Below are positions 53,500 through 62,884 of a stretch of 64,000 nt of DNA, in pieces. Position 1 is the first letter of the stretch. Each line of letters opens with the position of its first letter. Both the position numbers and the translations under genes were made by a program. Origin of the DNA: Sorangium sp051521495 (lineage in GTDB: Bacteria > Myxococcota_A > Polyangia > Polyangiales > Polyangiaceae). The stretch is from NCBI RefSeq assembly GCF_051521495.1, contig NZ_CP150355.1:3286001-3350000 (forward strand), read 5' to 3'. Under the pieces are notes generated by a model. The model had not been told where the DNA came from, did not search any database, and was given only the letters and a program-made list of their open reading frames with translations.

Positions 53500-55059
53500 A
53501 TGTCTTCGCCGCTCTCCTCGGGTCGGTCGCCCATGGACGCATCGATCGGTCCGGGGAACGGGGGCGGCACGAAGATCACCGGCGTGCTGCAGCCGCCGTC
53601 TCTCGGTCGACAGGCCGACTCCGCGGCGAGGGACGTGGCGCGCGACGCGACCACGCTGGGCGGGCCGCCCGCGCCGCCCGGCCCTGGTGCTCTGGGCGGT
53701 GTACGACGCGACGAGCGGCGAGCGGAGCTCCTTCCGGGCCGCGTCGTCGGTGGGCGGTACAGGCTCGTGCATCCGCTCGGCCAGGGCGCGATGGGCGAGG
53801 TGTGGCGCGCGCACGACAGCGTTCGGCGCTTCGACGTCGCGCTCAAGTTCCTCGTGCTCCCGCGCCAGAACCTGGCTATCGACGCGATGGAGCGCTTCCG
53901 TTTCGAGGCGCAGGTCGCAGCCCAGCTCGGGCGGAAGACCGATTTCATCGTCACCGTGCACGACGCCGGCGAGGATCCCGAGGCGGGCCCGTACCTCGTC
54001 ATGGAGTACGTGCGGGGCCGGTCGCTCCGGCAGCTGATCCACGAGCGAGGGCCGGTGCCCGCGGCCGATCTGGCCGCGCTCCTCTGCCAGATCGGACAGG
54101 CCCTGTCGGTGGCGCACGGCCTCGGGATCGTGCACCGCGACATCAAGCCGTCGAACATCCTGCTCCGCGAGGGGCGCGACGGGCGCCTGCGCGCCAAGGT
54201 CGCCGACTTCGGCATTGCCAAGTGGATCCGCCAGGATCTGGCGGCCGATTTCCCCCGCCAGACCGCGGACGGCGTGGTGCTGGGCACGCCGGGCTACCTC
54301 AGCCCGGAGCACACGTGCGAGGGGCACGCGGACCCGCAGCTCGACATGTGGGCCCTCGCCGTCGTCGCGCACGTGGCGCTCACCGGCCAGCAGCCCTTCG
54401 CCGGCCGCACCATCGCCGACGTGCTCGCCTCCATCCTCGAGGGCGCGCGCCCCCCGCTGTCCTCGCTGTGCCCCGGCGCGCCGCCGGCGCTGGAGACGTG
54501 GTTTGCGCGCGCGTTCGCCCTGGATCCGGCGGAGCGATTCCCCTCCATCGAGCCGATGATCTCCGCCTTCGTGGCCGCGGTCGGGGGATCGGCTACGCCG
54601 ATCGCGCCGGCGCCCGCCGCGCCGGCGCGGCGGACCCGGCTGCACCTCGCGGCGGCTGGCCTCGTCGTGACGCTCGGGCTGGGGCTCTTGCTCATCGCCG
54701 CGCTGCCGTCGCAGCGCCCGGAGGCCTCCGAGCTGCGCGCGGTCAACGGTGAGGTGCTCGCCTCGGCCCGCGGTGCTCGCGCGGCGCAGGCGTCCACGGC
54801 GCCCCAGGCGAGCGCGGCCTCGACGGCTCCGGCAGCAGGACCTGTGGGAGCGTCGCCCCCCGTCCAGGCGCCGCCGGAGCCCGCGGCGCGACCCACGGCG
54901 GCGCGCCCCGTGGAGCCCGCGGCGCGACCCACGGCGGCGCGCCCCGTGGAGCCCGCGGCGCGGCCCGTCCGCGCGTCCGGCGCGCCGGCGAGCACCGGCA
55001 GAGCGCCCTCGCGAAAGCGGGTGACCGACGCGGGCACGCAGAAGAGCGCGATCTTCTGA
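53500..55059 (+). CDS. Membrane-anchored Ser/Thr protein kinase
   Basis: 519 residues. A 70-residue Gly/Ala-rich leader is followed by a Hanks kinase at about 82-345 (PLGQGAMGEVWRAHD, the Lys in VALKFLVL, IVHRDIKPSNILL, VADFGIAKW, GTPGYLSPEH). A predicted membrane helix (LHLAAAGLVVTLGLGLLLIA) is near 383-405. The last 110 residues are an Ala/Pro tail with a 12-residue repeat (PAARPTAARPVE) that would lie outside the cytoplasm. It has all residues for activity. The start is uncertain: ATG 53500 has GAGG only 2 bases away, and ATG 53533 is an alternative. It lies between the glgX and treY blocks; a functional link is not shown. Confidence 0.9.
   Translation: MSSPLSSGRSPMDASIGPGNGGGTKITGVLQPPSLGRQADSAARDVARDATTLGGPPAPPGPGALGGVRRDERRAELLPGRVVGGRYRLVHPLGQGAMGEVWRAHDSVRRFDVALKFLVLPRQNLAIDAMERFRFEAQVAAQLGRKTDFIVTVHDAGEDPEAGPYLVMEYVRGRSLRQLIHERGPVPAADLAALLCQIGQALSVAHGLGIVHRDIKPSNILLREGRDGRLRAKVADFGIAKWIRQDLAADFPRQTADGVVLGTPGYLSPEHTCEGHADPQLDMWALAVVAHVALTGQQPFAGRTIADVLASILEGARPPLSSLCPGAPPALETWFARAFALDPAERFPSIEPMISAFVAAVGGSATPIAPAPAAPARRTRLHLAAAGLVVTLGLGLLLIAALPSQRPEASELRAVNGEVLASARGARAAQASTAPQASAASTAPAAGPVGASPPVQAPPEPAARPTAARPVEPAARPTAARPVEPAARPVRASGAPASTGRAPSRKRVTDAGTQKSAIF
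54877..54965. repeat. 36-bp in-frame repeat in the kinase tail
   Basis: Units starting at 54877 and 54913 are identical over 36 bases, with the beginning of a third at 54949. They code for the repeat around EPAARPTAARPV in the extracytoplasmic tail. Confidence 0.85.
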
Positions 55060-55143
55060 GCGTCGACCGCGAAGCGCGCCGCGGCGCCCGCGGATCGATC
55101 GCCACCGGGTTTTCCGGCGCGCCGGGATCGTCGGGCTCTGCCG

Positions 55144-55794
55144 TCATCCAGCGGGCGCGCTGCCAGGGCTCGGCCGCGGCCGAGCGAAGAGGCGGAAGAA
55201 CATTCGCGCCAGGCGCTTGTCGCCCTGGAGCTCGATCGGCGCGTCGGCGAGCTTCTGATCCCCGAAGGCGACCGCGCGCAACGTGGCGGGGTCGGTCGCG
55301 ATCACGGCGTCCGGCCTGCGCGGAGCGCCCCGCGCGATCGCGATGGCGGCGCCGTCGACCTCGATGGAGAACCGCTCTTCGCCGAGCCGAAGCTCGTAGG
55401 TCGCGCGGAGATCGGCGGCCTCGCCCGCGACGAACGTCGCCTCGAGTGCGATCATCAGCGCGTCGACGCTCAGGGCGCCGGCGGGCCGGACGGCCGATCG
55501 CGCGCCCCAGCGGCCGAGCTGCACGAGCAGCGGACGGAGCTCGCGGCCCCAGTCCGTGAGCTCGTAGGTCGGCGCGCCGACCCGGTGCCGTCGGACGACG
55601 CCGCTGCCCTCGAGCTCGCGGAGCCGCTGCGAAAGCACGTTGGGGCTCGCGCCGGCGAGGCCGTCGCGGAGGTCCGTGAACCGCTTCGGACCGAGCAGGA
55701 GCTCGCGCACGATGAGCAGCGCCCACCGCTCGCCGACGAGATCGAGCGCCCGCGCGATGCCGCAAGGATCCCCGTAGCTTCTCAGGCCGGTCAT
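55144..55794 (-). CDS. HxlR-family regulator with SCP2-like C-terminal domain
   Basis: 216 residues. The winged helix fills about 10-100 (GIARALDLVGERWALLIVRE, then LLGPKRFTDLRDGLAGASPN and VLSQRLRELEGSGVVRR), the HxlR pattern including a Cys near the N-terminus (GDPCGIA). The C-terminal 100 residues resemble an SCP2/sterol-carrier ligand pocket (DLRATYELRLGEERFSIEVD, then VIATDPATLRAVAFGDQKL), a known pairing in actinobacterial and myxobacterial HxlR proteins. It probably senses a hydrophobic ligand. It is divergent from a DHFR-like reductase with a 99-base gap holding a palindrome, so it likely controls that gene and itself. Confidence 0.88.
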   Translation of the reverse strand: MTGLRSYGDPCGIARALDLVGERWALLIVRELLLGPKRFTDLRDGLAGASPNVLSQRLRELEGSGVVRRHRVGAPTYELTDWGRELRPLLVQLGRWGARSAVRPAGALSVDALMIALEATFVAGEAADLRATYELRLGEERFSIEVDGAAIAIARGAPRRPDAVIATDPATLRAVAFGDQKLADAPIELQGDKRLARMFFRLFARPRPSPGSAPAG

Positions 55795-55811
55795 GGCCTC
55801 CGCATCCTACC

Positions 55812-55862
55812 GTACTTGCGCATTACTTGCGAAAGAGGACCAAATAGTCCTACTATAGGACT
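55812..55862. promoter_or_regulatory. Operator/promoter between HxlR and DHFR-like genes
   Basis: A perfect 7-bp inverted repeat AGTCCTA-CTA-TAGGACT lies at 55846-55862. On the plus strand TTGCGA, 18 bases, then TACTAT forms a plausible promoter for the reductase gene, with TACTAT inside the palindrome. Two direct copies of TACTTGCG lie at about 55813-55830. The arrangement fits repression by the HxlR-type protein. Confidence 0.6.
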
Positions 55863-55893
55863 GACTAGCGACGCGGACAGCAGGAGGAACAGC

Positions 55894-56457
55894 ATGCGTA
55901 AGCTCACCGTCTTCAATCAGATCTCGCTGGACGGTTATTTCTCGGACGGCCACGGCGACATGAGCTGGGCCCACAAGGCGGACGCGGAGTGGGGCGCGTT
56001 CACCGCGGAGAACGCGCGCGGCGGGGGCGAGCTCGTGTTCGGCCGGCTCACCTACGACCTCATGGCGAGCTTTTGGCCCACCCCCGCGGCGCTGGAGCGG
56101 GCTCCCGCCCTCGCCGAGCGCATGAACAGCCTGCCGAAGGTCGTCTTCTCGAGGACCCTCGACAGGGCGTCGTGGAACAACACGAGGCTCATCAAGGGCG
56201 ATCTCGCGGCAGAGGTGCGCAAGCTGAAGGCGGAGCCCGGGCCGGACATGGTGGTCATGGGGAGCGGCAGCATCGTCGCCCAGCTGACCGACGCCCGTCT
56301 GGTCGACGCGTACCAGATCGTGGTGAACCCGATCGTCCTCGGCAGCGGAAGGTCGCTGTTCGAGGGCGTCAAGGAGAGGGCACACCTCAGGCTGAAGGAG
56401 ACGCGCAGCTTCAGCAACGGCAATGTCGTGCTCTGGTATGAAGCGACGGCCCGATAG
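55894..56457 (+). CDS. Dihydrofolate reductase/RibD-C-like family protein
   Basis: 187 residues. RibD C-terminal/DHFR-like fold: MRKLTVFNQISLDGYFSDGH at the start, then LVFGRLTYDLMASFWPT and MVVMGSGSIVAQLTDARLVD. It ends PIVLGSGRSLFEGV and a beta strand VVLWYEA. Members of this 'YyaP/YqjY-like' group bind NADPH, but few have known substrates; folate reduction should not be assumed. AGGAGG lies 6 bases before ATG. It is divergent from the HxlR regulator and probably its target. Confidence 0.88.
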   Translation: MRKLTVFNQISLDGYFSDGHGDMSWAHKADAEWGAFTAENARGGGELVFGRLTYDLMASFWPTPAALERAPALAERMNSLPKVVFSRTLDRASWNNTRLIKGDLAAEVRKLKAEPGPDMVVMGSGSIVAQLTDARLVDAYQIVVNPIVLGSGRSLFEGVKERAHLRLKETRSFSNGNVVLWYEATAR

Positions 56458-56524
56458 GGCCTGACGGAGGGCGCGGCGCCCGCAGGCTGGCTCTGGAGCT
56501 GGAATCGAGGAGCCACGTCGCGAC

Positions 56525-56575
56525 GGCACCCTTCGACGGCTGAGTCCGGCACCCTTCGACGACGGCTGAGCCCGG
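56525..56575. repeat. Imperfect direct repeat upstream of treY
   Basis: Two copies of a 24-27 base unit (GGCACCCTTCGACG, then GCTGAG and CCCGG) lie side by side; the second has an extra ACG. They sit in the 374-base gap 56458-56831, which otherwise holds no gene. This gap should contain the promoter of the treY-treZ unit. Confidence 0.65.
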
Positions 56576-56831
56576 CGTGCGTTCGGCGGCGCGCGCGGTT
56601 GACATCGCCTGAGCCCCGCGCTCCCTTCGCCTCCGCATTGACGCCCGATCCCGTCGTGATCCGCGGCGCCCGCGATCGCGCCGGCCTCACCGCTGCTGCG
56701 TTCCCCGTACGCGCATCAGGCTCTCCCTTCATGCCGTGATCCGCGCCGACAGGCGCCGCGCGAGCTGCGCAGATCCGCGCATGCTCATCGCTTCATTCGC
56801 AGTAGATTCTGCCGCCGGAGGCAACCGAGGA

Positions 56832-59800
56832 ATGATGACCGGAACGTCGGACGAACAGCAGACGAGCGGCCACGCGGACGGCGCTGGCCTTCAGGCGACG
56901 GCGGCGCGGCTCGTCGACGCGGCATGCGAGGGCGTGGCGCCGCGCGTGCCGCGCGCCACCTACCGCGTGCAGCTCAACAAGGACTTCACCTTCGAGCAGG
57001 CGCGGCGCGTCGTGGCCTACCTCGACGCCCTCGGCGTCAGCGATCTCTACTCGTCGCCGTTCTTCAAGGCGCACCCCGAGAGCCTCCACGGCTACGACCT
57101 CGTCGACCACAACGCGCTCAACCCGGCGATCGGCGACCGCGAAGGCCTCGACCGGCTCACCGGCGAGCTCGCGGCGCACGGCATGGGCTTCCTGCTCGAT
57201 TTCGTCCCCAACCACATGGGCGTTGGCACCTCCGACAACGCGTGGTGGAACGACGTCCTCGAGAACGGCCCGAGCTCGCTCTACGCGCCGTTCTTCGACA
57301 TCGACTGGGCGCCGCTCAAGACGGAGCTCAAGCAGAAGGTGCTGCTCCCCGTGCTCGGCGACCACTACGGCCGCGTGCTCGAGCGCGGCGAGCTCAAGAT
57401 CGAGCTCGATCACGGCGCGTTCGTCCTGCGGTACTTCGACCACGTCTTCCCGGTGAACCCCCGCACGTACGGGATGGTCATCGGGCCGCTCGTGCCCGGC
57501 CTCCTCGCCGCGCTCGGCGAGGAGCACGACGCCCTCCTCGAGCTGCAGAGCATCCTCACCGGGCTCCGCAACCTGCCGCCGCGGACCGAGACGCAGCGGG
57601 CCAAGGTGATCGAGCGGCGCCGCGAGAAGGAGATCCTCAAGCGGCGGCTCGCGGCGCTCATCGCGGACTCGCCCGACGTCGCCGCGGCCGTCGCCGAGGG
57701 CGTCCTGCGCATCAACGGCAAGGTGGGCGAGCCGCGGAGCTTCGACCCGCTCGAGGCGCTGCTCGAGGAGCAGGCCTACCGCCTCAGCTTCTGGCGCACC
57801 GCCGCCGAGGAGATCAACTACCGCCGGTTCTTCGACATCAACGACCTCGCCGCGATCCGGATGGAGCACCGGCCGGTGTTCACCGAGGCGCACCGCCTCG
57901 TCTTCGAGCTCTGCGAGCGGGGCCAGGTCACCGGGCTGCGCATCGACCACCCCGACGGCCTCTGGGACCCGATCGGCTACTTCGAGGAGGTGCAGCAGGG
58001 CTACCTGATCGAGCGCTGCCGGCGCCGCTTCCTCGCCGAGGCCTCGGACGAGCCGGGGCAGAAGAACTTCCTCGACCCGCGCCGCCGCCCTGAAGCCCGC
58101 TTCGCCCGGCTGGAACCGGCCCTGCGCGCGGCCCTCTCGGAGCGCGCCGCGCGCGGCGCGTCGAGCGCGCGGCCGCTCTACGTCGTCGTCGAGAAGATCC
58201 TCGCGCGCGGCGAGACGCTGCCCGAGGCCTGGCCCGTCCACGGGACGAGCGGCTACGACTTCACGGCGGCCGTGGGCGAGCTCTTCGTCGACGCCTCGAG
58301 CGAGGGGCAGATGACCGCGATCTACGAGCGGTTCATCGGCGACCATTTGGCGTTCGAGGCGCTCGTCTACGAGAAGAAGAAGGTGATCCTCCGGACCGCC
58401 CTGGCGAGCGAGCTCAACGTGCTCACCCACGCGCTGAACCGGCTCACCGAGCGCGACCGCCGCTTCCGCGACTTCACCCTGGGCTCGCTCAACGAGGCGC
58501 TGCGCGAGGTCATCGCGTGCTTCCCCGTTTACCGCACCTACATCAACGAGCGGACGCCGGCGATCTCCGATCACGACCGCGTCGCCATCGGCCGCGCCGT
58601 CGCCCTCGCGCGCCGGCAGAACCCGACGATGGAGGGATCCATCTTCACCTTCGTGCGCTCGGTCCTGATGCTCGACGGCACGGATCTCTACCGCGAGGAG
58701 GACAGGCACCTCTTCTGCGACTTCGTGATGAAGTTCCAGCAGCTCACCGGGCCGGTGATGGCCAAGGGGCTCGAGGACACGTCGTTCTACATCTACAACC
58801 GGCTCGTGTCGCTGAACGAGGTCGGCGGCGAGCCCGAGCGCTACGGATCGAGCGTGCTCGCGTTCCACCGCGGCAACGTGCAGCGGCACAGGGCGTGGCC
58901 GGGCTCGATGCTCGCGACGTCGACGCACGACACGAAGCGGAGCGAGGACGTGCGGGCGCGCATCAGCGTGCTGTCGGAGCTGCCGTCGGCCTGGGAGGAG
59001 GCGCTCAACCGCGCCGCCGCCGCCGCCGCGCCGCTCAAGGCCGAGATCGAGGGCCGCCTCGCGCCGGACAGCAACGAGGAGTACCTCTTCTACCAGACCC
59101 TCGTCGGCAGCCTGCCGATCGAGCCGCTGCTCGGCGGCGAACGCGGGCCGCGCGCGCCCGAGGGCGACGCGCTCTCGGCCTACGCCGATCGGCTCGTGGG
59201 CTACATGCGCAAGGCCACGAAGGAGGCGAAGGTCAACACGTCCTGGATCGACGCGCAGCCCGAGTATGACGCCGCCGTCGAGGCGTTCGTGCGCAAGGCG
59301 CTCTCGTCCGCGGAGGTCCTCGGCGCGCTCCTGCCGCTCGCGCGCGTGGTCGCGTACCACGGCATGTGGGGCTCGCTCTCGCAGACGCTCCTGAAGCTCA
59401 CCTCGCCGGGCGTGCCCGACATCTACCAGGGCAACGAGGTGTGGGACTTCAGCCTCGTCGACCCGGACAACCGCCGCCCGGTCGACTACGCGGCGCGCGA
59501 GCGAGCGCTCGCGGAGATCCGCGCGCGGCGCGGTCGACCGGGCGGCGGGGATCGCGCGCTCGCGCGCGAGCTCTGCGAGGCGGCGCCCGACGGCCGCGTG
59601 AAGCTGTTCGTCACGCACGTCGCGCTCGAGCTGCGCCGGCGCTACCCGGCGCTCTTCGGGGCCGAGGGGGACTACGCGCCGCGCGCCGTGATCGGCGAGC
59701 GCGAGGCGCACGTCGTCGCCTTCGCGCGCCGCGCGCCGGACGGGCGCTCGCTCGTCGTGGTCGCGCCCAGGTTCAGCGCGCGGCTGCTCGGCGGCGCCTG

Positions 59801-60029
59801 CTCCCCGCCGATCGGCGCGGTGTGGGCCGGCACCTCGGTCGACGTGGAGCCCGGCCGCTACACGGATCTCTTCACCGGCGCCGAGATCGAGGCGTCGCCG
59901 TCCGCCGCTCGGCCGCGCGACGCGGCCGCTGCGCCCGAGCCGAGCGGCGGCGCGGAGCTCCCGCTCGACCGCGTGCTCTCCGATTTCCCCGTCGCCCTGC
60001 TGCTGCGGGCGGCGCAGCGAGGCCAGTGA
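56832..60029 (+). CDS. treY: Maltooligosyl trehalose synthase TreY
   Basis: 1065 residues, longer than many TreY proteins. GH13_26 landmarks: PRATYRVQLNKDFTFEQARR, YSSPFFKAHPESLHGYDLVD, LLDFVPNHMG, the nucleophile Asp in GLRIDHPDGLWDP, the Glu in VVVEKILARGE and the Asp in STHDTKRSEDVRAR. It converts the reducing-end glucose of a maltodextrin into a trehalosyl group inside the same chain. The start is ATG 56832 or 56835 (MMTG) with GAGG just before. Residues up to 40 are a variable leader. It is followed one base later by treZ, so the two act as one operon. The substrate comes from glycogen trimmed by GlgX and MalQ. Confidence 0.95.
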   Translation: MMTGTSDEQQTSGHADGAGLQATAARLVDAACEGVAPRVPRATYRVQLNKDFTFEQARRVVAYLDALGVSDLYSSPFFKAHPESLHGYDLVDHNALNPAIGDREGLDRLTGELAAHGMGFLLDFVPNHMGVGTSDNAWWNDVLENGPSSLYAPFFDIDWAPLKTELKQKVLLPVLGDHYGRVLERGELKIELDHGAFVLRYFDHVFPVNPRTYGMVIGPLVPGLLAALGEEHDALLELQSILTGLRNLPPRTETQRAKVIERRREKEILKRRLAALIADSPDVAAAVAEGVLRINGKVGEPRSFDPLEALLEEQAYRLSFWRTAAEEINYRRFFDINDLAAIRMEHRPVFTEAHRLVFELCERGQVTGLRIDHPDGLWDPIGYFEEVQQGYLIERCRRRFLAEASDEPGQKNFLDPRRRPEARFARLEPALRAALSERAARGASSARPLYVVVEKILARGETLPEAWPVHGTSGYDFTAAVGELFVDASSEGQMTAIYERFIGDHLAFEALVYEKKKVILRTALASELNVLTHALNRLTERDRRFRDFTLGSLNEALREVIACFPVYRTYINERTPAISDHDRVAIGRAVALARRQNPTMEGSIFTFVRSVLMLDGTDLYREEDRHLFCDFVMKFQQLTGPVMAKGLEDTSFYIYNRLVSLNEVGGEPERYGSSVLAFHRGNVQRHRAWPGSMLATSTHDTKRSEDVRARISVLSELPSAWEEALNRAAAAAAPLKAEIEGRLAPDSNEEYLFYQTLVGSLPIEPLLGGERGPRAPEGDALSAYADRLVGYMRKATKEAKVNTSWIDAQPEYDAAVEAFVRKALSSAEVLGALLPLARVVAYHGMWGSLSQTLLKLTSPGVPDIYQGNEVWDFSLVDPDNRRPVDYAARERALAEIRARRGRPGGGDRALARELCEAAPDGRVKLFVTHVALELRRRYPALFGAEGDYAPRAVIGEREAHVVAFARRAPDGRSLVVVAPRFSARLLGGACSPPIGAVWAGTSVDVEPGRYTDLFTGAEIEASPSAARPRDAAAAPEPSGGAELPLDRVLSDFPVALLLRAAQRGQ

Positions 60030-60030
60030 C

Positions 60031-61875
60031 ATGAACGCGATGCGCACGATGGGCGGGTGGATCGAGGGGGGCGCGGTCCGCTTCCGCGTCTGGGCGCCCG
60101 ACCACGATCGGATCGAGATCGTGACCTACGGGCCCGACGGCAAGGAGGTGACCGGCGTGCTGCCGGCGGCCCCGATCGGCGGCGGCTACTTCGAGGCGAC
60201 GGCGCCGGGCCTCGGGGCCGGCGCGCTCTACAAGGTGCGGATCGACGGCGAGGGGCCGTTCCCGGACCCGTACTCCCGCGCGCAGCCGCTCGGCGTGCAC
60301 GGCCCGTCCGCGATCGACGATCCGTCGTTCGCGTGGACCGACGCGGGGTGGCGGGGCGTCGCGCTCGAGGATCTCGTCCTCTACGAGGTCCACGTCGGCG
60401 CGGCGACGCCGGAGGGCACGTTCGACGCGCTCATCGGGCGGCTCGCCGAGCTCCGGGAGCTCGGGATCACGGCGATCGAGCTCATGCCTGTCGCGAGCTT
60501 CCCGGGCGAGCGCGGGTGGGGGTACGACGGGGTCGACCTCTTCGCGCCGCTCGCGGCCTACGGCGGCCCGGCGGGCCTGCGCCGCTTGGTCGACGCGGCC
60601 CACGCCGCGCGGATCGGCGTGATCCTCGACTGCGTCTACAACCACTTCGGCCCCGACGGGAACTACCTCCGCGCCTACGCGAGGCGGTACTTCACCGATC
60701 GCCACAAGACGCCCTGGGGCGACGCGGTGAACTACGACGGCGCGGGCGCCGAGCAGGTCCGCGCGCTCGTCCTCGAGAACGTCGAGATGTGGATCCGCGA
60801 CTTCCACATCGACGGCCTCCGCCTCGACGCGACCCACGCGATCGTCGACGACTCCGAGCCGCACATCCTGCGGGAGATCGGCGAGCGCGCGCGGGCGGCC
60901 GGCGAGGGGCGGCGCGTCCTGGTGATCGCCGAGGACAGCCACAACGACGCGCGCATCGTGACGCCCGTCGAGCAGGGCGGGTACGGCCTCGACGCGGTGT
61001 GGTCCGACGACTTCCACCACGAGCTGCGCGTCCTGTTCGCCGGGGATCGCGACGGCTACTTCGAGGATCACACGGGCACCGCCGAGGACATCGCGGCGAC
61101 GATCCGCAAGGGGTGGCTCTACGAGGGGCAGATCTCGAAGCACACGGGCAAGCCGCGGGGCACGCCCGCGGATCCGGTGCCGCCGCCGCGCTTCGTCCAC
61201 TGCATCCAGAACCACGACCAGATCGGCAACCGCGCCGTCGGCGATCGGCTCGGGGACAAGGTGAGCCCGGCGGCCTTCCGGACGATGTCGGCGCTCCTCC
61301 TGCTCACGCCGTACACGCCGCTCCTGTTCATGGGCCAGGAGTGGAACGCGCGGACGCCGTTCCAGTACTTCACCGATCACGAGGCCGAGCTCGGCCGGCT
61401 CGTGACCGAGGGTCGCCGGCGCGAGTTCCAGTACTTCGCGGCGTTCGCCGGCGCGGAGGTGCCGGATCCACAGGATCCGCGGACGTTCCAGCGCTCGAAG
61501 CTCGACCATGCCGAGCGGCAACGGCCCGAGCACGCCGGCGTGCTCGCGTGGTACCGCGAGCTGCTCCGCCTGCGCGCCTCGCACCCCGCGCTGCGGAATC
61601 GCGCGCGCGGCGCCTTCTCGGCCGACGCGCTCTCGCCGGACGCGATCTGCGTCGAGCGCCGCGGCGGCGGCGTCGCCGTGATCGCGCTCTGCGCGCTCCG
61701 GGGCGCGCTCTCGCTCGACCTCGGCCGCCCGGAGGCGCGGGCGCTCGCGTTCAGCGAGGAGCCGCGGTTCGGCGGCGCGGCGCGGCGGCCTCCGCTCGAG
61801 CGCGGACGCGTGGAGATCGAGGGGCCGGCGGTCCTGATCGTCGAGGTGCCCGAGCCCTCCGAGGCGCCGTGCTGA
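60031..61875 (+). CDS. treZ: Maltooligosyl trehalose trehalohydrolase TreZ
   Basis: 614 residues. An N-terminal CBM48-like domain (VRFRVWAPDHDRIEIVTYGP) is followed by a GH13 barrel with LYEVHVGAATPEGTFDALIG, MPVASFPGERGWGYDGVDLF, the nucleophile Asp in GLRLDATHAI, the acid Glu in VIAEDSHND and the third Asp in IQNHDQIGNRA. It releases free trehalose from the product of TreY. Start ATG 60031 follows the treY stop by one base. The stop overlaps the start of the next gene, so three genes are translationally coupled. Trehalose made this way serves in osmotic and desiccation stress and spore formation in myxobacteria. Confidence 0.95.
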   Translation: MNAMRTMGGWIEGGAVRFRVWAPDHDRIEIVTYGPDGKEVTGVLPAAPIGGGYFEATAPGLGAGALYKVRIDGEGPFPDPYSRAQPLGVHGPSAIDDPSFAWTDAGWRGVALEDLVLYEVHVGAATPEGTFDALIGRLAELRELGITAIELMPVASFPGERGWGYDGVDLFAPLAAYGGPAGLRRLVDAAHAARIGVILDCVYNHFGPDGNYLRAYARRYFTDRHKTPWGDAVNYDGAGAEQVRALVLENVEMWIRDFHIDGLRLDATHAIVDDSEPHILREIGERARAAGEGRRVLVIAEDSHNDARIVTPVEQGGYGLDAVWSDDFHHELRVLFAGDRDGYFEDHTGTAEDIAATIRKGWLYEGQISKHTGKPRGTPADPVPPPRFVHCIQNHDQIGNRAVGDRLGDKVSPAAFRTMSALLLLTPYTPLLFMGQEWNARTPFQYFTDHEAELGRLVTEGRRREFQYFAAFAGAEVPDPQDPRTFQRSKLDHAERQRPEHAGVLAWYRELLRLRASHPALRNRARGAFSADALSPDAICVERRGGGVAVIALCALRGALSLDLGRPEARALAFSEEPRFGGAARRPPLERGRVEIEGPAVLIVEVPEPSEAPC

Positions 61876-62678
61876 AGCCCGTCACGTTCACGCCCATCGG
61901 CGTGGTGCGCACGCCGTTCTCCGATCGGGTGAGCGCGCCGCGGCAGCCCCACGCGGCGGGCAGCGCCGAGGGGACGATCGAGCTCGTGCCGGGCCTCGGG
62001 CTGGAGCACGCGCTCTCGGACATCGAGGGGTGGGACTACCTCTGGGTGGTCTTCTGGTTCCACCTCAACGAGGGCTGGCGCCCGAAGGTGTTGCCGCCGC
62101 GGAGCGCCGGCAAGCGCCGCGGCGTGCTGTCGACGCGCTCGCCCCACCGCCCGAACCCGATCGGTCTCAGCGCGGTGCGGCTCCTCGCGGTGGACGGGCT
62201 CACCCTGCGCGTCGGCGGCGTGGACATGATCGACGGCACGCCGGTGCTCGATCTGAAGCCCTACGTGCCGTACGCCGACGCCCACCCGCACGCGCGCACC
62301 GGCTGGCTCACGCCGCTCGCGCAGGAGCCGGACGCCGGGGCGCCGGTCGATCCCGAGCCCGGCTTCGAGGTGGCGTGGGGCGCGCGCGCCGCCGAGCAGG
62401 CCGCGTGGATCGAGGAGGCGCACGGCTTCGCGCTGCGGGAGCGCGTGGACCGGGTGCTCGCGCTCGGCCCGCAGCCGCACCCCTACCGCCGGATCCGCGC
62501 CGACGGCGACGCGATGCGCCTCGCCGTGACGTCGTGGCGCGTGCGGTTCAGGGCGGAGGGGCGGCGGATCGAGGTGCTGTCCGTGGCGACGGGCTACCGC
62601 GAGCGGGAGCTCGTCGGCGGCGAGGGCCCCGACCTCGAAGCGCACCGGCGGTTCGTCGAGCGGTTCGGCCGCGGTTAG
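61869..62678 (+). CDS. TrmO/TsaA-family tRNA methyltransferase-like protein with C-terminal extension
   Basis: 269 residues from the GTG at 61869, overlapping treZ by 7 bases. The TsaA-like domain fills about 5-155 (FTPIGVVRTPFSDRVSAPRQ, GWDYLWVVFWFHLN, STRSPHRPNPIGLSAVRLL, GTPVLDLKPYVPYADA), the full signature of TrmO, which methylates N6-threonylcarbamoyladenosine 37 in tRNA with SAM. The C-terminal 100 residues match the extra domain seen in longer members (HPYRRIRADGDAMRLAVTSW). Coupling with trehalose genes is odd and probably chance or growth-linked. The name is inferred from motifs. Confidence 0.88.
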   Translation: MLKPVTFTPIGVVRTPFSDRVSAPRQPHAAGSAEGTIELVPGLGLEHALSDIEGWDYLWVVFWFHLNEGWRPKVLPPRSAGKRRGVLSTRSPHRPNPIGLSAVRLLAVDGLTLRVGGVDMIDGTPVLDLKPYVPYADAHPHARTGWLTPLAQEPDAGAPVDPEPGFEVAWGARAAEQAAWIEEAHGFALRERVDRVLALGPQPHPYRRIRADGDAMRLAVTSWRVRFRAEGRRIEVLSVATGYRERELVGGEGPDLEAHRRFVERFGRG

Positions 62679-62884
62679 CGGCCGGCAATCGACGCGGACG
62701 ACGCGCGGATCCCCTGTTCGCCAGGCGCGCGCAGATCGCCCGGTATTCCGGGGATCTCCCGTGTCGATTCACGCTCCGCATCGCTTGCAGCATCCGCTCG
62801 AGGCGGACAAATGTTTGTCGTGTTCATCGGGGATCTCTCGCCTGGGTTTCGAGTCGTCGGGCTCGAGGGGAACGCCGGCTGACA

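Noticed and set aside
56793..60047. 1084-codon minus-strand frame opposite treY
   Set aside because: It is fully antisense to a conserved enzyme gene with catalytic motifs, and the frame has no recognisable domain of its own.
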